A stretch of DNA of 64,000 nt from Halomonas citrativorans (GCF_900163645.1 NZ_FUKM01000046.1:62001-126000); one strand, 5' to 3'. Shown: positions 54,124-63,310, numbered from the stretch's first letter. The notes: generated by a model from the sequence alone, not told the origin. Numbers and translations are program-made.

Positions 54124-54438
54124 ATGAAGGTCTACAAACCCGAATGGCAGTGCACGTTTAGCGTAAACGAAGGCGCAGAAGAATCAGCTAACTGGAAAGA
54201 GCGAGTCGCCTGGCGACTGCGCGCGATAGCCGACCGTTTGGACGGTGTTGGTCGTACGTTTAAGGTTAATTGCAATGTGACCCCTCAGGTAAGCCGTGAG
54301 GAGGTAGATACCTGCCTTGGCAAAGGGTTTGAAGTCACCCAGCAGCTATTGACCCAACTGGCGCACCAGCAGGCGTGTGAAGATGTAATGCGCAATGCCA
54401 AAGCCGAGCTTTTCGAGCAGAACCACCAGCATCATTAA
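54124..54438 (+). CDS. Uncharacterised 104-residue protein
   Basis: ATG 54124 is chosen because GGAGG sits five bases upstream; the open frame continues further 5' but that part lacks a start signal. The protein (MKVYKPEWQCTFSVNEGAEES..., WKERVAWRLRAIADRLDG, then a Cys-Val-Thr segment and a helical C-terminus ending in HH) is unknown to me. It has no signal or membrane segment. It is divergent from ychJ and followed by a hairpin. Restricted distribution in halophilic relatives is plausible but unverified. Confidence 0.55.
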   Translation: MKVYKPEWQCTFSVNEGAEESANWKERVAWRLRAIADRLDGVGRTFKVNCNVTPQVSREEVDTCLGKGFEVTQQLLTQLAHQQACEDVMRNAKAELFEQNHQHH

Positions 54439-54451
54439 CGTGGAGGAGGCT

Positions 54452-54472
54452 CCCACCCGTTGAGCGGGTGGG
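54452..54472. terminator. Hairpin between convergent genes at 54.4 kb
   Basis: An 8-bp GC stem (CCCACCCG with its complement) and 5-base loop lies 13 bases after the 104-residue gene and before convergent argE. The T-tract is poor, so termination is likely but not certain. Confidence 0.5.
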
Positions 54473-54547
54473 TTGAAATGCGTCCATTCACACCGTTTTC
54501 AAACACGTTCCCAGCTACCTTTCCCCACGACGTTTCCAAGTGCTTGT

Positions 54548-55720
54548 CTAATCAGCGTGATAGGGTTGGTGTAGCGCGTCTCCCAAACGGCCCATAAACG
54601 CCAGGCACGCCTCAAGTTCGCTTTTCTCAATATACTCATCCGGCTGATGCGCTTGAGCGATACTGCCCGGGCCCAGAATAATCGTTTGCAACCCTTGGCC
54701 TTGAAACTGCCCCGCCTCGGTGGCGTAGGCCACTGCGTGATTGCAGCAGGTATCGGGCAGGTGGTCTTTAGCCAAGCTCAGTACGGCGTGGTTATCTCGG
54801 TCGGCCAGGCCTGGCACCGTTACATTCAGCGGCTCGGTCACAATCTGTACGTCCTTGCCACGCGCCCTTAGCTCGGCACTTAACGTATCGGCATACGCTT
54901 CAAAACGAGCGAATACCTCATCAAACGTCTCGGTGGGCAGGTGGCGTATTTCCCACTCGAACTGACACTCACGCGCCATGATATTGATCGCCGTACCGCC
55001 CTTGATCTTGCCAACGTGGAGGCTGGTGTGGGGTACGTTGAACGCCTCATCCACTTTGCCCTCTTTCACCAACGCCGCCATGGTGTCTTCGATAAAGGTA
55101 ACCAAGCGTGCTGCTACATGTATGGCCGAAGTGCCCTGATTGACCTGGCTGCTGTGCGCTTCGCGCCCTACGACGGTGGTACGCAGATTGGTGGCGCCCT
55201 TCTGGGCCACGACGGGCTGCATGCTGGTCGGCTCACCGACAATGACATGCGCGGTGGTTGAGTAGTGCTCGTAGAAGCGCTTGATCAGCGCAGGCGCACC
55301 GACACAGCCAACCTCCTCGTCATAGGAAAAACCAAAATAGACCGGCTGCTGCAAGGACGCCTTCACCCACGTGGGCACCATGGCAAGAGCGCAGGCAATG
55401 AAGCCTTTCATATCACAGGTGCCACGCCCGTAAAGCTTACCGTCCTGGCCGTCATGCAGGGCGAAAGGATCTGTCGACCAAGGCTGGCCTTCCACCGGCA
55501 CCACATCGGTATGGCCGGAGAGCATCACCCCACCCGGCGCGTCAGGGCCTATACGGGCAATCAAGTTCGCCTTGGTGCCGCAGGGGCTCATCACCCGTTC
55601 GGAGGCGACGCCGTACTCTTCAAGATAAGCTTCGACAAACTCGATCAGCGCCAGGTTAGAGCCACGGGAGGTAGTATCGAAAGAGACCAGTTTGGTTAAT
55701 AGCGCTATTGCGTCACTCAT
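54548..55720 (-). CDS. argE: Acetylornithine deacetylase
   Basis: ATG 55720 (MSDAIALLTKLVSFDTTSRGS), with GAGAG upstream, gives 390 residues; a further ATG eight codons earlier is less likely. It is an M20-family metallohydrolase with GGVMLSGHTDVVPVEGQPW, LYGRGTCDMKGFIACAL, YDEEVGCVGAP and a terminal LGPGSIAQAHQPDEYI, the di-zinc and catalytic residues of ArgE. The enzyme releases ornithine from N-acetylornithine in arginine synthesis. Length agrees with E. coli ArgE. No other arginine gene is near. Confidence 0.93.
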   Translation of the reverse strand: MSDAIALLTKLVSFDTTSRGSNLALIEFVEAYLEEYGVASERVMSPCGTKANLIARIGPDAPGGVMLSGHTDVVPVEGQPWSTDPFALHDGQDGKLYGRGTCDMKGFIACALAMVPTWVKASLQQPVYFGFSYDEEVGCVGAPALIKRFYEHYSTTAHVIVGEPTSMQPVVAQKGATNLRTTVVGREAHSSQVNQGTSAIHVAARLVTFIEDTMAALVKEGKVDEAFNVPHTSLHVGKIKGGTAINIMARECQFEWEIRHLPTETFDEVFARFEAYADTLSAELRARGKDVQIVTEPLNVTVPGLADRDNHAVLSLAKDHLPDTCCNHAVAYATEAGQFQGQGLQTIILGPGSIAQAHQPDEYIEKSELEACLAFMGRLGDALHQPYHAD

Positions 55721-55835
55721 ACGACTCTCATTGGTTATGCACATTGTCTCAACCCTATCATCGCCCTCGCAGAGCGCCTACTACCAACGCCCTTGGATAA
55801 AACCCAAAGCCTTTATAAAACCTTGGTCCAGTTAG

Positions 55836-55853
55836 CATTCATCAAAATGTCAT
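55836..55853 (+). promoter_or_regulatory. Candidate Pho box upstream of ugpB
   Basis: CATTCAT-CAAA-ATGTCAT matches the two-heptamer, 4-bp-spacer layout of a PhoB box (5 of 7 and 6 of 7 to consensus). A third TCAT (CACTCAT) follows 10 bases later. The site lies 86 bases before ugpB, a gene of the Pho regulon in E. coli. Confidence 0.5.
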
Positions 55854-55939
55854 CTACACTCATTATTGTTCAGTGCACCCACAAATCTTAAAAAACGCAT
55901 TGTGCCACCTGGCTCGCGCCAGGCCCAAAAGGAGCTTAC

Positions 55940-57268
55940 ATGTCTCGTTTTATGTTACGCGCGTTATCTACCGGTATCACCGCGGCTACGCTGAGTGTTT
56001 CCGCCCACGCCGCTACCGAGATCACCTGGTGGCACTCCATGGGCGGCGAGCTGGGCGAGCGCTTGAGCGCGCTTGCCGAAGACTTCAATGCCACTCAGGA
56101 TGAGTACCGTGTTACGCCCTCCTACCGGGGTGAGTACGAACAAACCATGGTTAACACCATTGCCGCTTTCCGCGCAGGCGAGCAGCCTCACATCGTACAA
56201 ATTTACGAAGTGGGCACCGGCACCATGATGGCCGCCCAAGGCGCTATCTATCCGGTATTTGAGCTGATGGAAGAGCACGGCAACACCTTTGACCCGGCTG
56301 ATTATCTGCCTGTGGTAACCGGTTATTACACCGACACCAACGGCAATATGCTCTCCATGCCGTTCAACTCGTCCACGCCAATCCTTTACTACAACAAAAC
56401 CATTTTTGAAGCGGCTGGCCTCGACCCTGAATCACCGCCTACTACGTGGGCTGAGATGGGCGAGATGGGCCAACAGATTGTCGATGAAGGCGCAGCCTCT
56501 TGCGGCTTCACCATGGCCTATGCGGCCAACTGGGTCGGCCTTGAGAACTTCTCAGCGCTGCACAATCAGTCCATCGGCACCCAGGAAAACGGCTTCGGCG
56601 GGATGGATACCGAGTTTGCCTTTAACGGCGACGTACAGGCGCGCTTTTGGGATCAGTTGAAAGAGTGGTCGGATAGCGGCGTCTACAGCTACGCAGGCCC
56701 AGCAAACGGCCCGGACGCGGCACCTTCGTTCTATTCCAGCGACTGCGCGATGTACATGAACTCGTCAGCATCACGCGCCGATGTGTTGGCTAACTCCGAC
56801 TTCGACGTAGGCTTTGGCATGCTGCCCTACTACGACGACGTAGACGGTGCACCGCAAAACTCAATCATCGGCGGCGCGACTCTGTGGGTGCTTTCCGGCC
56901 ATGAAGACGACGAGTACACCGGCGTTGCTGAATTCCTTGAGTACCTCTCCTTGCCTGACGTTCAGGCCGAGTGGCACCAGGGCACCGGCTACCTGCCGAT
57001 TACCACTGCCGCTTATGAGCTGAGCCAAGAGCAGGGTTACTACGATGAGAACCCAGGCGCGGATATCGCTATTGAGCAGATCAACTTGAACGAGCCGACG
57101 GAAAACTCCAAAGGCCTGCGCTTTGGTAACTACCCCCAAGTGCGCATGGTTCTGGATGAAGAGTTCCAAGCCGTGCTGGCGGGCAACAAGAGCGGCCAGC
57201 AGGCCCTGGATGACGCGGCAAGCCGCGGCAATCAGATCCTGCGCGACTTTGAGGCAGCCAATAACTAA
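55940..57268 (+). CDS. ugpB: Glycerol-3-phosphate ABC transporter binding protein
   Basis: The 442-residue periplasmic protein has a signal peptide (cleavage near AHA-ATEI) and the UgpB pattern: ITWWHSMGGELGERLSALAEDFN, YRGEYEQTMVNTIAAFRAGEQPHIVQIYEVGTGTMMA, and the middle TWAEMGEMGQQIVDEG and CGFTMAYAANWVGLENFSALHNQ that shape the ligand pocket. It binds sn-glycerol-3-phosphate or glycerophosphodiesters. Length matches E. coli UgpB (438). It heads ugpB-ugpA-ugpE-ugpC, with a perfect hairpin directly after it. An AAGGAGCTTAC ribosome site precedes the ATG. Confidence 0.95.
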   Translation: MSRFMLRALSTGITAATLSVSAHAATEITWWHSMGGELGERLSALAEDFNATQDEYRVTPSYRGEYEQTMVNTIAAFRAGEQPHIVQIYEVGTGTMMAAQGAIYPVFELMEEHGNTFDPADYLPVVTGYYTDTNGNMLSMPFNSSTPILYYNKTIFEAAGLDPESPPTTWAEMGEMGQQIVDEGAASCGFTMAYAANWVGLENFSALHNQSIGTQENGFGGMDTEFAFNGDVQARFWDQLKEWSDSGVYSYAGPANGPDAAPSFYSSDCAMYMNSSASRADVLANSDFDVGFGMLPYYDDVDGAPQNSIIGGATLWVLSGHEDDEYTGVAEFLEYLSLPDVQAEWHQGTGYLPITTAAYELSQEQGYYDENPGADIAIEQINLNEPTENSKGLRFGNYPQVRMVLDEEFQAVLAGNKSGQQALDDAASRGNQILRDFEAANN

Positions 57269-57290
57269 GCGCTTCTCGTTACTTGTCAAC

Positions 57291-57317
57291 AAACCCCGGC
57301 TTTTATAGCCGGGGTTT
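57291..57317 (+). promoter_or_regulatory. Intercistronic hairpin ugpB-ugpA
   Basis: A perfect 10-bp stem (AAACCCCGGC and its complement) with a 7-base loop follows the ugpB stop, ending in a GTTTGTTAT stretch. It could act as a partial terminator or message stabiliser, favouring ugpB expression. Confidence 0.65.
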
Positions 57318-57429
57318 GTTATAGGAGCCATCCCATACGCCCAAGTCACCGGGGCCTATGGGATGGCTTACTTCCTGGCAGCTGAGCACAGCGGCCAGCC
57401 GCACCAACGCCCGTACGACAGGATGTGTC

Positions 57430-58314
57430 ATGCAGACCAAACGTTCCACCTATCAAAACCGGTGGCTCCCTTTCTTACTGTTAGCGCCGCAGTTGGCGAT
57501 TACGCTGGTGTTTTTTATCTGGCCGGCAAGCCAGGCGGTTAAATCGAGCTTCGAGCGCACCGATGCATTCGGCTTTAAAACAACGTTTGTCGGTCTGGAG
57601 AACTATGCACGCGTTCTGGCCGACCCCAGCTACCTGAACGCGCTGGGGCGCACCGCGATTTTTTCCGTCTCGGTGACGGTGCTTTCCATGAGCCTGGCGC
57701 TTTTACTGGCCGTTTGCGTCAACCGTGTGCTGAAGAGCGCCAAGTTCTACACCACGCTTCTGGTATGGCCCTACGCCGTCGCCCCAGTGGTAGCAGGTGT
57801 ATTGTGGTGGTTTCTGTTCAACCCCACCATCGGCCTCCTGCCGCATCTGCTCGACTGGTTCGGTATCAGCTGGAATCACCGCGTTTCGGGCACTCAAGCA
57901 ATGATTTTGATCACCATTGCCGCCGCTTGGAAGCAGATCTCCTATAACTTTTTGTTTTTCCTGGCAGGGCTGCAGTCGGTTCCGCAGTCGCTCATGGAGG
58001 CAGCAGCCATTGATGGCGCGGGCCCCTTTAAGCGCTTTTGGACCATCGTGCTCCCGCTTCTATCGCCCACCACCTTCTTCCTACTGATCATCAACATCAA
58101 CTACGTGATGTTCGACACCTTCGGGGTGATCGATGCCACCACCGCTGGCGGACCTGGCCAAGCCACCATGACATTGGTCTACAAGGTCTACACCGATGGC
58201 GTAGCGGGACTGAATATAGGCTCCTCATCCGCCCAGTCGGTCATGTTGATGGGCATCGTGATTATCTTGACGTTTATCCAGTTCCGATACGTGGAACGCC
58301 GGGTCAACTACTAG
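57430..58314 (+). CDS. ugpA: Glycerol-3-phosphate ABC permease UgpA
   Basis: ATG 57430 ([24 protein letters not shown], with AGGA eight bases before) gives 294 residues, matching E. coli UgpA (295). The open frame begins 24 codons further upstream without support. It has six membrane helices and the EAA loop [28 protein letters not shown]. With UgpE it forms the channel for sn-glycerol-3-phosphate delivered by UgpB. It follows the ugpB hairpin and precedes ugpE by 18 bases. Confidence 0.94.
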   Translation: MQTKRSTYQNRWLPFLLLAPQLAITLVFFIWPASQAVKSSFERTDAFGFKTTFVGLENYARVLADPSYLNALGRTAIFSVSVTVLSMSLALLLAVCVNRVLKSAKFYTTLLVWPYAVAPVVAGVLWWFLFNPTIGLLPHLLDWFGISWNHRVSGTQAMILITIAAAWKQISYNFLFFLAGLQSVPQSLMEAAAIDGAGPFKRFWTIVLPLLSPTTFFLLIININYVMFDTFGVIDATTAGGPGQATMTLVYKVYTDGVAGLNIGSSSAQSVMLMGIVIILTFIQFRYVERRVNY

Positions 58315-58332
58315 TGCGTTAAGGAAGTAAAC

Positions 58333-59181
58333 ATGGTTGAAAACAGACCCTTTCTAAATATTCTGACCCACCTGGTGCTTATCGCAGGCGTATTGGTGGT
58401 GGCATTTCCGGTATACGTGGCCTTTATCGCCTCAACCCACGAATCCAGCGCCTTCGTGCGTGGAGTGCTGCCGCTGCTTCCCGGCGACAACATGTTTGAA
58501 TCCTACCGACAGATGCTCAGCTCCGGTTGGCAGGTAGGCGGCACGCCGCCGGTCTGGCTGATGCTGGGTAACTCGCTGATCATGGCGCTGACAATCGCGA
58601 TCGGTAAGATCGCCATTTCGATTCTTTCCGCCTTTGCGATTGTCTATTTCCGCTTCCCGTTTCGCATGCTGGCGTTCTGGATCATTTTCATCACCCTGAT
58701 GCTACCGGTCGAAGTTCGTATCATCCCCACCTACGCCGTTGTGGCCAATCTGGGCATGCTGAACTCCTATGCAGGGCTTACGCTTCCGCTGATTGCCTCG
58801 GCGACCGCGACCTTCCTGTTCCGTCAGTTTTTCATGACCGTGCCCGAAGAGCTGATGGAAGCCAGCCGGGTAGATGGCGCCGGGCCGATGAAGTTCTTCA
58901 AGGACATATTGCTGCCGGTATCAATCACCAATATCGCCGCTCTCTTCGTGATCATGTTTATTTACGGCTGGGTGCAGTACCTGTGGCCACTGCTGGTCAC
59001 CACCGACGAAGACTTCTACACCATCGTGCTGGGCATCAAGCGCCTGATGGCCTCGTCCGACCGCGTACCCGCCTGGAACCTCATTATGGCGACCGTCACG
59101 CTTGCCATGCTGCCGCCGGTATTAGTGGTGCTGTTTATGCAAAAACTGTTCGTGAAAGGCCTGACCGAGACGGAGAAATAA
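58333..59181 (+). CDS. ugpE: Glycerol-3-phosphate ABC permease UgpE
   Basis: The 282-residue inner-membrane protein has six helices and the EAA loop [27 protein letters not shown]. Its start has AAGGAAGT upstream, and its length fits E. coli UgpE (281). It pairs with UgpA to form the transmembrane pore. Its stop is one base from the ugpC start, so the ATPase is translationally linked. Confidence 0.95.
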   Translation: MVENRPFLNILTHLVLIAGVLVVAFPVYVAFIASTHESSAFVRGVLPLLPGDNMFESYRQMLSSGWQVGGTPPVWLMLGNSLIMALTIAIGKIAISILSAFAIVYFRFPFRMLAFWIIFITLMLPVEVRIIPTYAVVANLGMLNSYAGLTLPLIASATATFLFRQFFMTVPEELMEASRVDGAGPMKFFKDILLPVSITNIAALFVIMFIYGWVQYLWPLLVTTDEDFYTIVLGIKRLMASSDRVPAWNLIMATVTLAMLPPVLVVLFMQKLFVKGLTETEK

Positions 59182-59182
59182 G

Positions 59183-60238
59183 ATGGCCAGTATTACCTTG
59201 GAAGGGCTTAGAAAGACCTACGCTGGCGATGTTCAGGCAGTGAAAGGCGTCGATCTTGCGATTGAAGACGGTGAGTTTGTGGTGCTGGTAGGGCCTTCGG
59301 GCTGCGGTAAATCCACGCTGTTACGTATGGTAGCCGGGCTTGAAACGATTACCGACGGTACGCTCAAGATTGGTGATCGAGTGGTCAACAATCTCGAACC
59401 CGCCGAGCGCGATATCGCCATGGTGTTTCAGAACTACGCGCTCTATCCGCATATGACGGTATACAACAACCTCGCTTACGGGTTGAAAAACCGTGGCTTT
59501 AAAAAGCCCGAGATCGAAGAACGGGTACGTAAAGCAGCCAAGATGCTTGAAATCGAAGAGTATCTGGAGCGCAAACCGCGCAAGCTCTCCGGCGGTCAGC
59601 GCCAGCGCGTCGCCATGGGCCGGGCATTGGTGCGCGAGCCCGCGGCCTTCCTGTTCGACGAGCCACTCTCCAACCTGGACGCCAAGCTACGCGTGCAGAT
59701 GCGTGTGGAGATCAAACAGCTTCAGCGCCGCTTGAAGACCACCAGCCTCTACGTGACCCACGACCAGTTAGAAGCGATGACGCTAGGCGACCGTTTGGTG
59801 GTGCTTAGCGCTGGCAAAATAGAGCAAGTGGGCACGCCCATGGAGATCTACGCGCGCCCTGCATCGATGTTTGTAGCAGGCTTTATCGGCTCACCTGCAA
59901 TGAATATGGTGCCGCTTGAATACCTGCAAACGCGCGGCACCCATGACCTGCTAAACGATCTTCCCACCGATACCGACACAGTAGGCATTCGCCCAGACGA
60001 TATGCGCCTATCGCCACCCGATGCTCCACACCTGGTGGTCGATTCGACGCTTGAGCTTTTTGAAGCCGCCGGCGCCGAAAGCCATCTTTACGTGCGGCTC
60101 GCCGACAGCGACCAGCCTACCGTGATTCGGGTAAGCGGCCAGCCGCCGGTCAACGAAGGCGAAACGCTACGCTTCTATGTCACCCGCGAAGCGCTGCACC
60201 CGTTTAACAGTGTAACCGGCCAGCGCACGGGGGATTGA
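59183..60238 (+). CDS. ugpC: Glycerol-3-phosphate ABC ATPase UgpC
   Basis: The 351-residue protein has Walker [11 protein letters not shown]-loop [12 protein letters not shown], signature [15 protein letters not shown], Walker [12 protein letters not shown] and switch His in VTHDQ, followed by the C-terminal MalK/UgpC-type regulatory domain (about 240-350, with [12 protein letters not shown]). It powers the UgpAE importer. It ends the operon; no ugpQ phosphodiesterase gene follows. Length is similar to E. coli UgpC (356). Confidence 0.95.
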   Translation: MASITLEGLRKTYAGDVQAVKGVDLAIEDGEFVVLVGPSGCGKSTLLRMVAGLETITDGTLKIGDRVVNNLEPAERDIAMVFQNYALYPHMTVYNNLAYGLKNRGFKKPEIEERVRKAAKMLEIEEYLERKPRKLSGGQRQRVAMGRALVREPAAFLFDEPLSNLDAKLRVQMRVEIKQLQRRLKTTSLYVTHDQLEAMTLGDRLVVLSAGKIEQVGTPMEIYARPASMFVAGFIGSPAMNMVPLEYLQTRGTHDLLNDLPTDTDTVGIRPDDMRLSPPDAPHLVVDSTLELFEAAGAESHLYVRLADSDQPTVIRVSGQPPVNEGETLRFYVTREALHPFNSVTGQRTGD

Positions 60239-60370
60239 CTCGCCTTTTACGAAAACAACAGCCAGTAGAAAAAGAGCAAGTAAAAAGGGGCGCTATAGGC
60301 TAGTTTTGAGAAAGCATTATTGACTCTTATCCACTTTGGCGCCCCTATAGATGCGAATGGGTCTTCTACC

Positions 60371-61588
60371 ATGCGTGCTCCCCCCTCCTTACTCGACACC
60401 CTTTATCGTACTCATGCCAGACGTGTTCAGGCCACCCTGATCCGTCTGCTGGGCGATTTCGAGCTTGCTGAGGAAGCCATGCAAGATGCCTTTGTCGCCG
60501 CGGCTCAACAGTGGCCTGCCAAAGGCTCCCCCGATAACCCTCAGGCGTGGCTGATTCGCACCGGCTATCACTGCGGAATCGATCAAATTCGTCGACGCAG
60601 TACAGCACGCCGCCGGGCACACTTGCTATTACCGATAGAAGAAACCTGGGAATTCGACGATGTCGCTATCGCAGATGACTCACTGCGGCTGCTGTTTACC
60701 TGCTGCCACCCAAGCTTGAGCATAGAAGCACGCCTTGCGCTAACACTACGTGAGATGTGCGGGCTAACCACTGAGCAAGTCGCCCGTGCCCTACTGATGA
60801 AACCTTCAACCGTGGCACAGCGCATCGTACGAGCAAAACGCAAGATTCGCGATGCGCATATTCCCTATGCGGTACCTGCGCCAGACACATTGCCCGAGCG
60901 TTTGCCGGACGTACTCCAGATTATTTACCTGGTTTTCAATGAAGGTTATTCAAGCAGTAGCGGCACGGCGGTGGTCGATATCAGCCTGACCCGCGAGGCG
61001 CTACGTCTTGGCGAGGAACTGGCAGCGTTGCTACCCCAGGGTGAGGTGTTTGGGCTACTGGCACTCATGCTGCTCACTAACGCCCGCCGGGATGCCCGCC
61101 AGGATAAACAAGGCGGTCTGGTCACACTGGAAGCGCAAAATAGGCGCTTATGGCACCAGAAGGAAATTCACACAGGTATGGAGTGGCTCGAACAGGCACT
61201 CGCCCTTACCCCTGTTGGTTTTTATACCCTTCAAGCCTCTATTGCCGCCGTACACGCTCAAGCCCATGACCCCGGGCAAACCGACTGGGCACGAATTGTT
61301 AGGCTGTATGACGCTTTATGCCGCCATTACCCATCGCCTGTCCTGACCTTGAATCGCGCGGTGGCCGTTGCCATGCATGATTCCCCAGCAACCGGATTGA
61401 GCCTGCTTAATGAGCTGTCTCATCACCCTCAACTCTCTCGCTACTATTTATTGTATGCGGCACAAGCGGATTTGCTACGTCGGCAAGGCAACAATGACGC
61501 AGCGCGCGATGCTTACCAAAAGGCCCTGACATTAACCTCTCAGGATCCAGAGAAACGCTTTTTGCTTAGTAAATTAGCCGAACTTTAA
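60371..61588 (+). CDS. ECF42-type RNA polymerase sigma factor
   Basis: ATG 60371 (MRAPPSLLDTLYRTHARRV) gives 405 residues; the open frame extends to a TTG at 60320. Sigma region 2 (about 15-85: LGDFELAEEAMQDAF, NPQAWLIRTGYHCGIDQIRRRS) and region 4 (about 120-170: LALTLREMCGLTTEQVARALLMKPSTVAQRIVRAKRKIR) are followed by a long helical C-terminal domain (about 185-405) with NEGYSSSSG and TPR-like segments (DUF6596). That extension, rather than an anti-sigma partner, defines the ECF42 group. The genes behind it (DGPF/YciI, VOC and DUF1428 proteins) are the usual partners. A matching ECF42 promoter precedes them, so this factor probably controls them; the signal is unknown. Confidence 0.92.
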   Translation: MRAPPSLLDTLYRTHARRVQATLIRLLGDFELAEEAMQDAFVAAAQQWPAKGSPDNPQAWLIRTGYHCGIDQIRRRSTARRRAHLLLPIEETWEFDDVAIADDSLRLLFTCCHPSLSIEARLALTLREMCGLTTEQVARALLMKPSTVAQRIVRAKRKIRDAHIPYAVPAPDTLPERLPDVLQIIYLVFNEGYSSSSGTAVVDISLTREALRLGEELAALLPQGEVFGLLALMLLTNARRDARQDKQGGLVTLEAQNRRLWHQKEIHTGMEWLEQALALTPVGFYTLQASIAAVHAQAHDPGQTDWARIVRLYDALCRHYPSPVLTLNRAVAVAMHDSPATGLSLLNELSHHPQLSRYYLLYAAQADLLRRQGNNDAARDAYQKALTLTSQDPEKRFLLSKLAEL

Positions 61589-61589
61589 G

Positions 61590-61617
61590 CATCGTTATAA
61601 AAACATCGTTATAAAAA
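61590..61617. repeat. 14-bp tandem direct repeat
   Basis: CATCGTTATAAAAA occurs twice with no gap, directly after the sigma-factor stop and upstream of the ECF42 promoter. It may be a slippage product or a protein site; nothing shows function. Confidence 0.6.
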
Positions 61618-61632
61618 AATAATCTGCAGGCC

Positions 61633-61659
61633 TGTCGATTTGCGGACACGCCAGACGTC
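61633..61659 (+). promoter_or_regulatory. ECF42-type promoter for the DGPF genes
   Basis: TGTCGA (61633-61638) and CGTC (61656-61659) are separated by exactly 17 bases. These match the -35 and -10 elements reported for ECF42 targets. The site is 34 bases before the first DGPF gene. No similar pair was found upstream of the sigma gene itself. Confidence 0.75.
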
Positions 61660-61693
61660 TAGAGAGTATCCACCACAATAAAAGAGACTCTCA

Positions 61694-62536
61694 ATGAAAT
61701 TCATGCTGATACGGCGTGCCGATGCGGCCACCGAAAATGGCGTTATGCCATCCCAGGAAATGCTTGCCGCCATGGCTGATTACAACGAGCGCATGATGCA
61801 AGCAGGCGTACTCATAAGCGGCAACGGCTTACATCCGACAAGCGATGGCTGCCTGATCCAGTTCAATAACGGCACTCCCACTATCCTCCCCGGCCCTCTG
61901 GCTCCTGCCAGTGAACGTATCGCTGGTTATAGCGTGCTGGAGGCACCTTCACTTGACGCCGCTCTGGAGTGGGCACAACAGTGGCCAACGCTGGATGCCG
62001 ACGGCAACGTACTCCTTGAGCTAAGGCGCTACTTTACACTTGAGGAGTTTGAGCCCGGCGCAGGCCTGGATAAGCATACCGACCATGCCCGTGTACCGGA
62101 TGCCATGAATGTGTATGTCGGCTTTCCTGGCACCTGCCGGGAAGCCATGCAGTTCTATGCCGACGTGCTCGGCGGCCACATAGAGTGCTTGCTGACTTAC
62201 GCAGAAACCCCTGCGGCGGAACATGTACCACCTTCCCTGCATGACCGCATCATCCACGCCTCGCTGAACCTACGCGGTCGTCGCTTGATGGGCGCCGACA
62301 TGGCGCCTGAACAGTACATGCCACCACAAGGCGCGCAGATCCAGCTGGAGTATCAGGAGATCGAGCAAGCCTCCCTAACCTTTACACGACTTTCCGAAGG
62401 CGGAGAGGTGATCATGCCTTTTGAACCAACATTCTGGTCTGCCGGGTTTGGCATGGCCACTGACCGCTTTGGCGTGCAGTGGATGATCAATGTGTCGGCG
62501 GATAGTTGCCTTTCTACTGAAGGAGAGACGCCATGA
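61694..62536 (+). CDS. YciI/DGPF domain fused to PhnB-like VOC domain
   Basis: The 280-residue protein joins two domains usually encoded by separate ECF42 partner genes. The N-terminal part (1-115: MKFMLIRRADAATENGVMPS, then ISGNGLHPT, ILPGPLAPASERIAGYSVLEAPSLDAALEWAQQWP, LELRRYFTLEEF) is a DGPF/YCII fold, with the DGPF signature altered to PGPL. The C-terminal part (about 125-275: NVYVGFPGTCREAMQFYADVLGG, IHASLNLRGRRLMGADM, FWSAGFGMATDRFGVQWMIN) is a PhnB-like glyoxalase (VOC) domain. Their chemical roles are unknown; the VOC fold often binds a metal. It overlaps the next gene by four bases. Confidence 0.88.
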   Translation: MKFMLIRRADAATENGVMPSQEMLAAMADYNERMMQAGVLISGNGLHPTSDGCLIQFNNGTPTILPGPLAPASERIAGYSVLEAPSLDAALEWAQQWPTLDADGNVLLELRRYFTLEEFEPGAGLDKHTDHARVPDAMNVYVGFPGTCREAMQFYADVLGGHIECLLTYAETPAAEHVPPSLHDRIIHASLNLRGRRLMGADMAPEQYMPPQGAQIQLEYQEIEQASLTFTRLSEGGEVIMPFEPTFWSAGFGMATDRFGVQWMINVSADSCLSTEGETP

Positions 62537-62910
62537 AATATGCGGCCTTAGTGTATTACCAGGAACAACTTATTAGTGCCATGAGCGACCAGGAGTGGCA
62601 TGACCTTAATCAGGAGTGCATCGCGGGGGTAGAGCGATTGAGTGCTCAAGGAAGTTACCTGGCCGGTGAAGCGCTGCAGCCAATAGACACCGCTACCACG
62701 GTGCGTGTACGCAATGGCGAGACAGTGATTACCGACGGTCCGTTTGCGGAAACCAAAGAACAGCTGGCCGGTTTTTACCTACTCGAAGCGCGTGATTTAA
62801 ACGAGGCGCTACAGCTAGCCAGCCGCATCCCACCCGCGAGACTCGGCAGCATTGAAGTACGTCCCATTCGAGAACTCCCGCCCAAAGCCCAGACTGGAGA
62901 AGCATCATGA
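62533..62910 (+). CDS. YciI family DGPF protein
   Basis: The 125-residue protein has the YCII fold with the intact signature TDGPFAETKEQLAGFYLLEARDLNEALQLASRIP. This family is the most constant partner of ECF42 sigma factors. A role in detoxification or as a sensor has been proposed, but no reaction is established. It overlaps both neighbours by four bases (ATGA), so the three genes are translated together. Confidence 0.93.
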   Translation: MKYAALVYYQEQLISAMSDQEWHDLNQECIAGVERLSAQGSYLAGEALQPIDTATTVRVRNGETVITDGPFAETKEQLAGFYLLEARDLNEALQLASRIPPARLGSIEVRPIRELPPKAQTGEAS

Positions 62911-63275
62911 GCACCACCACTCAACGCTATATTGATGGTTTCGTCGCGGCCGTGCCCACGGCTAATAAAGAAATATTCATAGAGCACGCCCGTGTTGCTG
63001 CCGAAGTTTTCAAAGAGCATGGCGCGCTGCGGGTAGTAGAGTGCTGGGGCGAGGATATCCCCGAAGGGGAAGTCACCTCTTACTCCATGGCTGTTCAGCG
63101 CAAGGATAATGAAACCATTATCTTCTCGTGGATCGAATGGCCATCCCGCGCCGTGCATGATGAGGCGATGCCCAAGGTCATGAAGGACCCGCGCTTACAG
63201 CCGGATATCAACCCCATGCCGTTTGATGGCAAGCGGGCGATATTCGGTAGTTTTGCCACGCTTATCGATGAGTGA
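62907..63275 (+). CDS. DUF1428 family protein
   Basis: The 122-residue protein reads YIDGFVAAVPTANKEIFIEHARVAAEVFKEHGALRVVECWGEDIP, then FSWIEWPSRAVHDEAMPKVMKDPR and DGKRAIFGSFATLI, which is the full DUF1428 (YbaA-like) dimeric alpha-beta barrel fold. It lacks a known function and often accompanies DGPF proteins. Overlap with the YciI gene and the shared ECF42-type promoter place it in the same regulon. Confidence 0.92.
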   Translation: MSTTTQRYIDGFVAAVPTANKEIFIEHARVAAEVFKEHGALRVVECWGEDIPEGEVTSYSMAVQRKDNETIIFSWIEWPSRAVHDEAMPKVMKDPRLQPDINPMPFDGKRAIFGSFATLIDE

Positions 63276-63310
63276 CTAGGCTTCTGCGTGGCTTTCATGA
63301 CTCTGAATAA

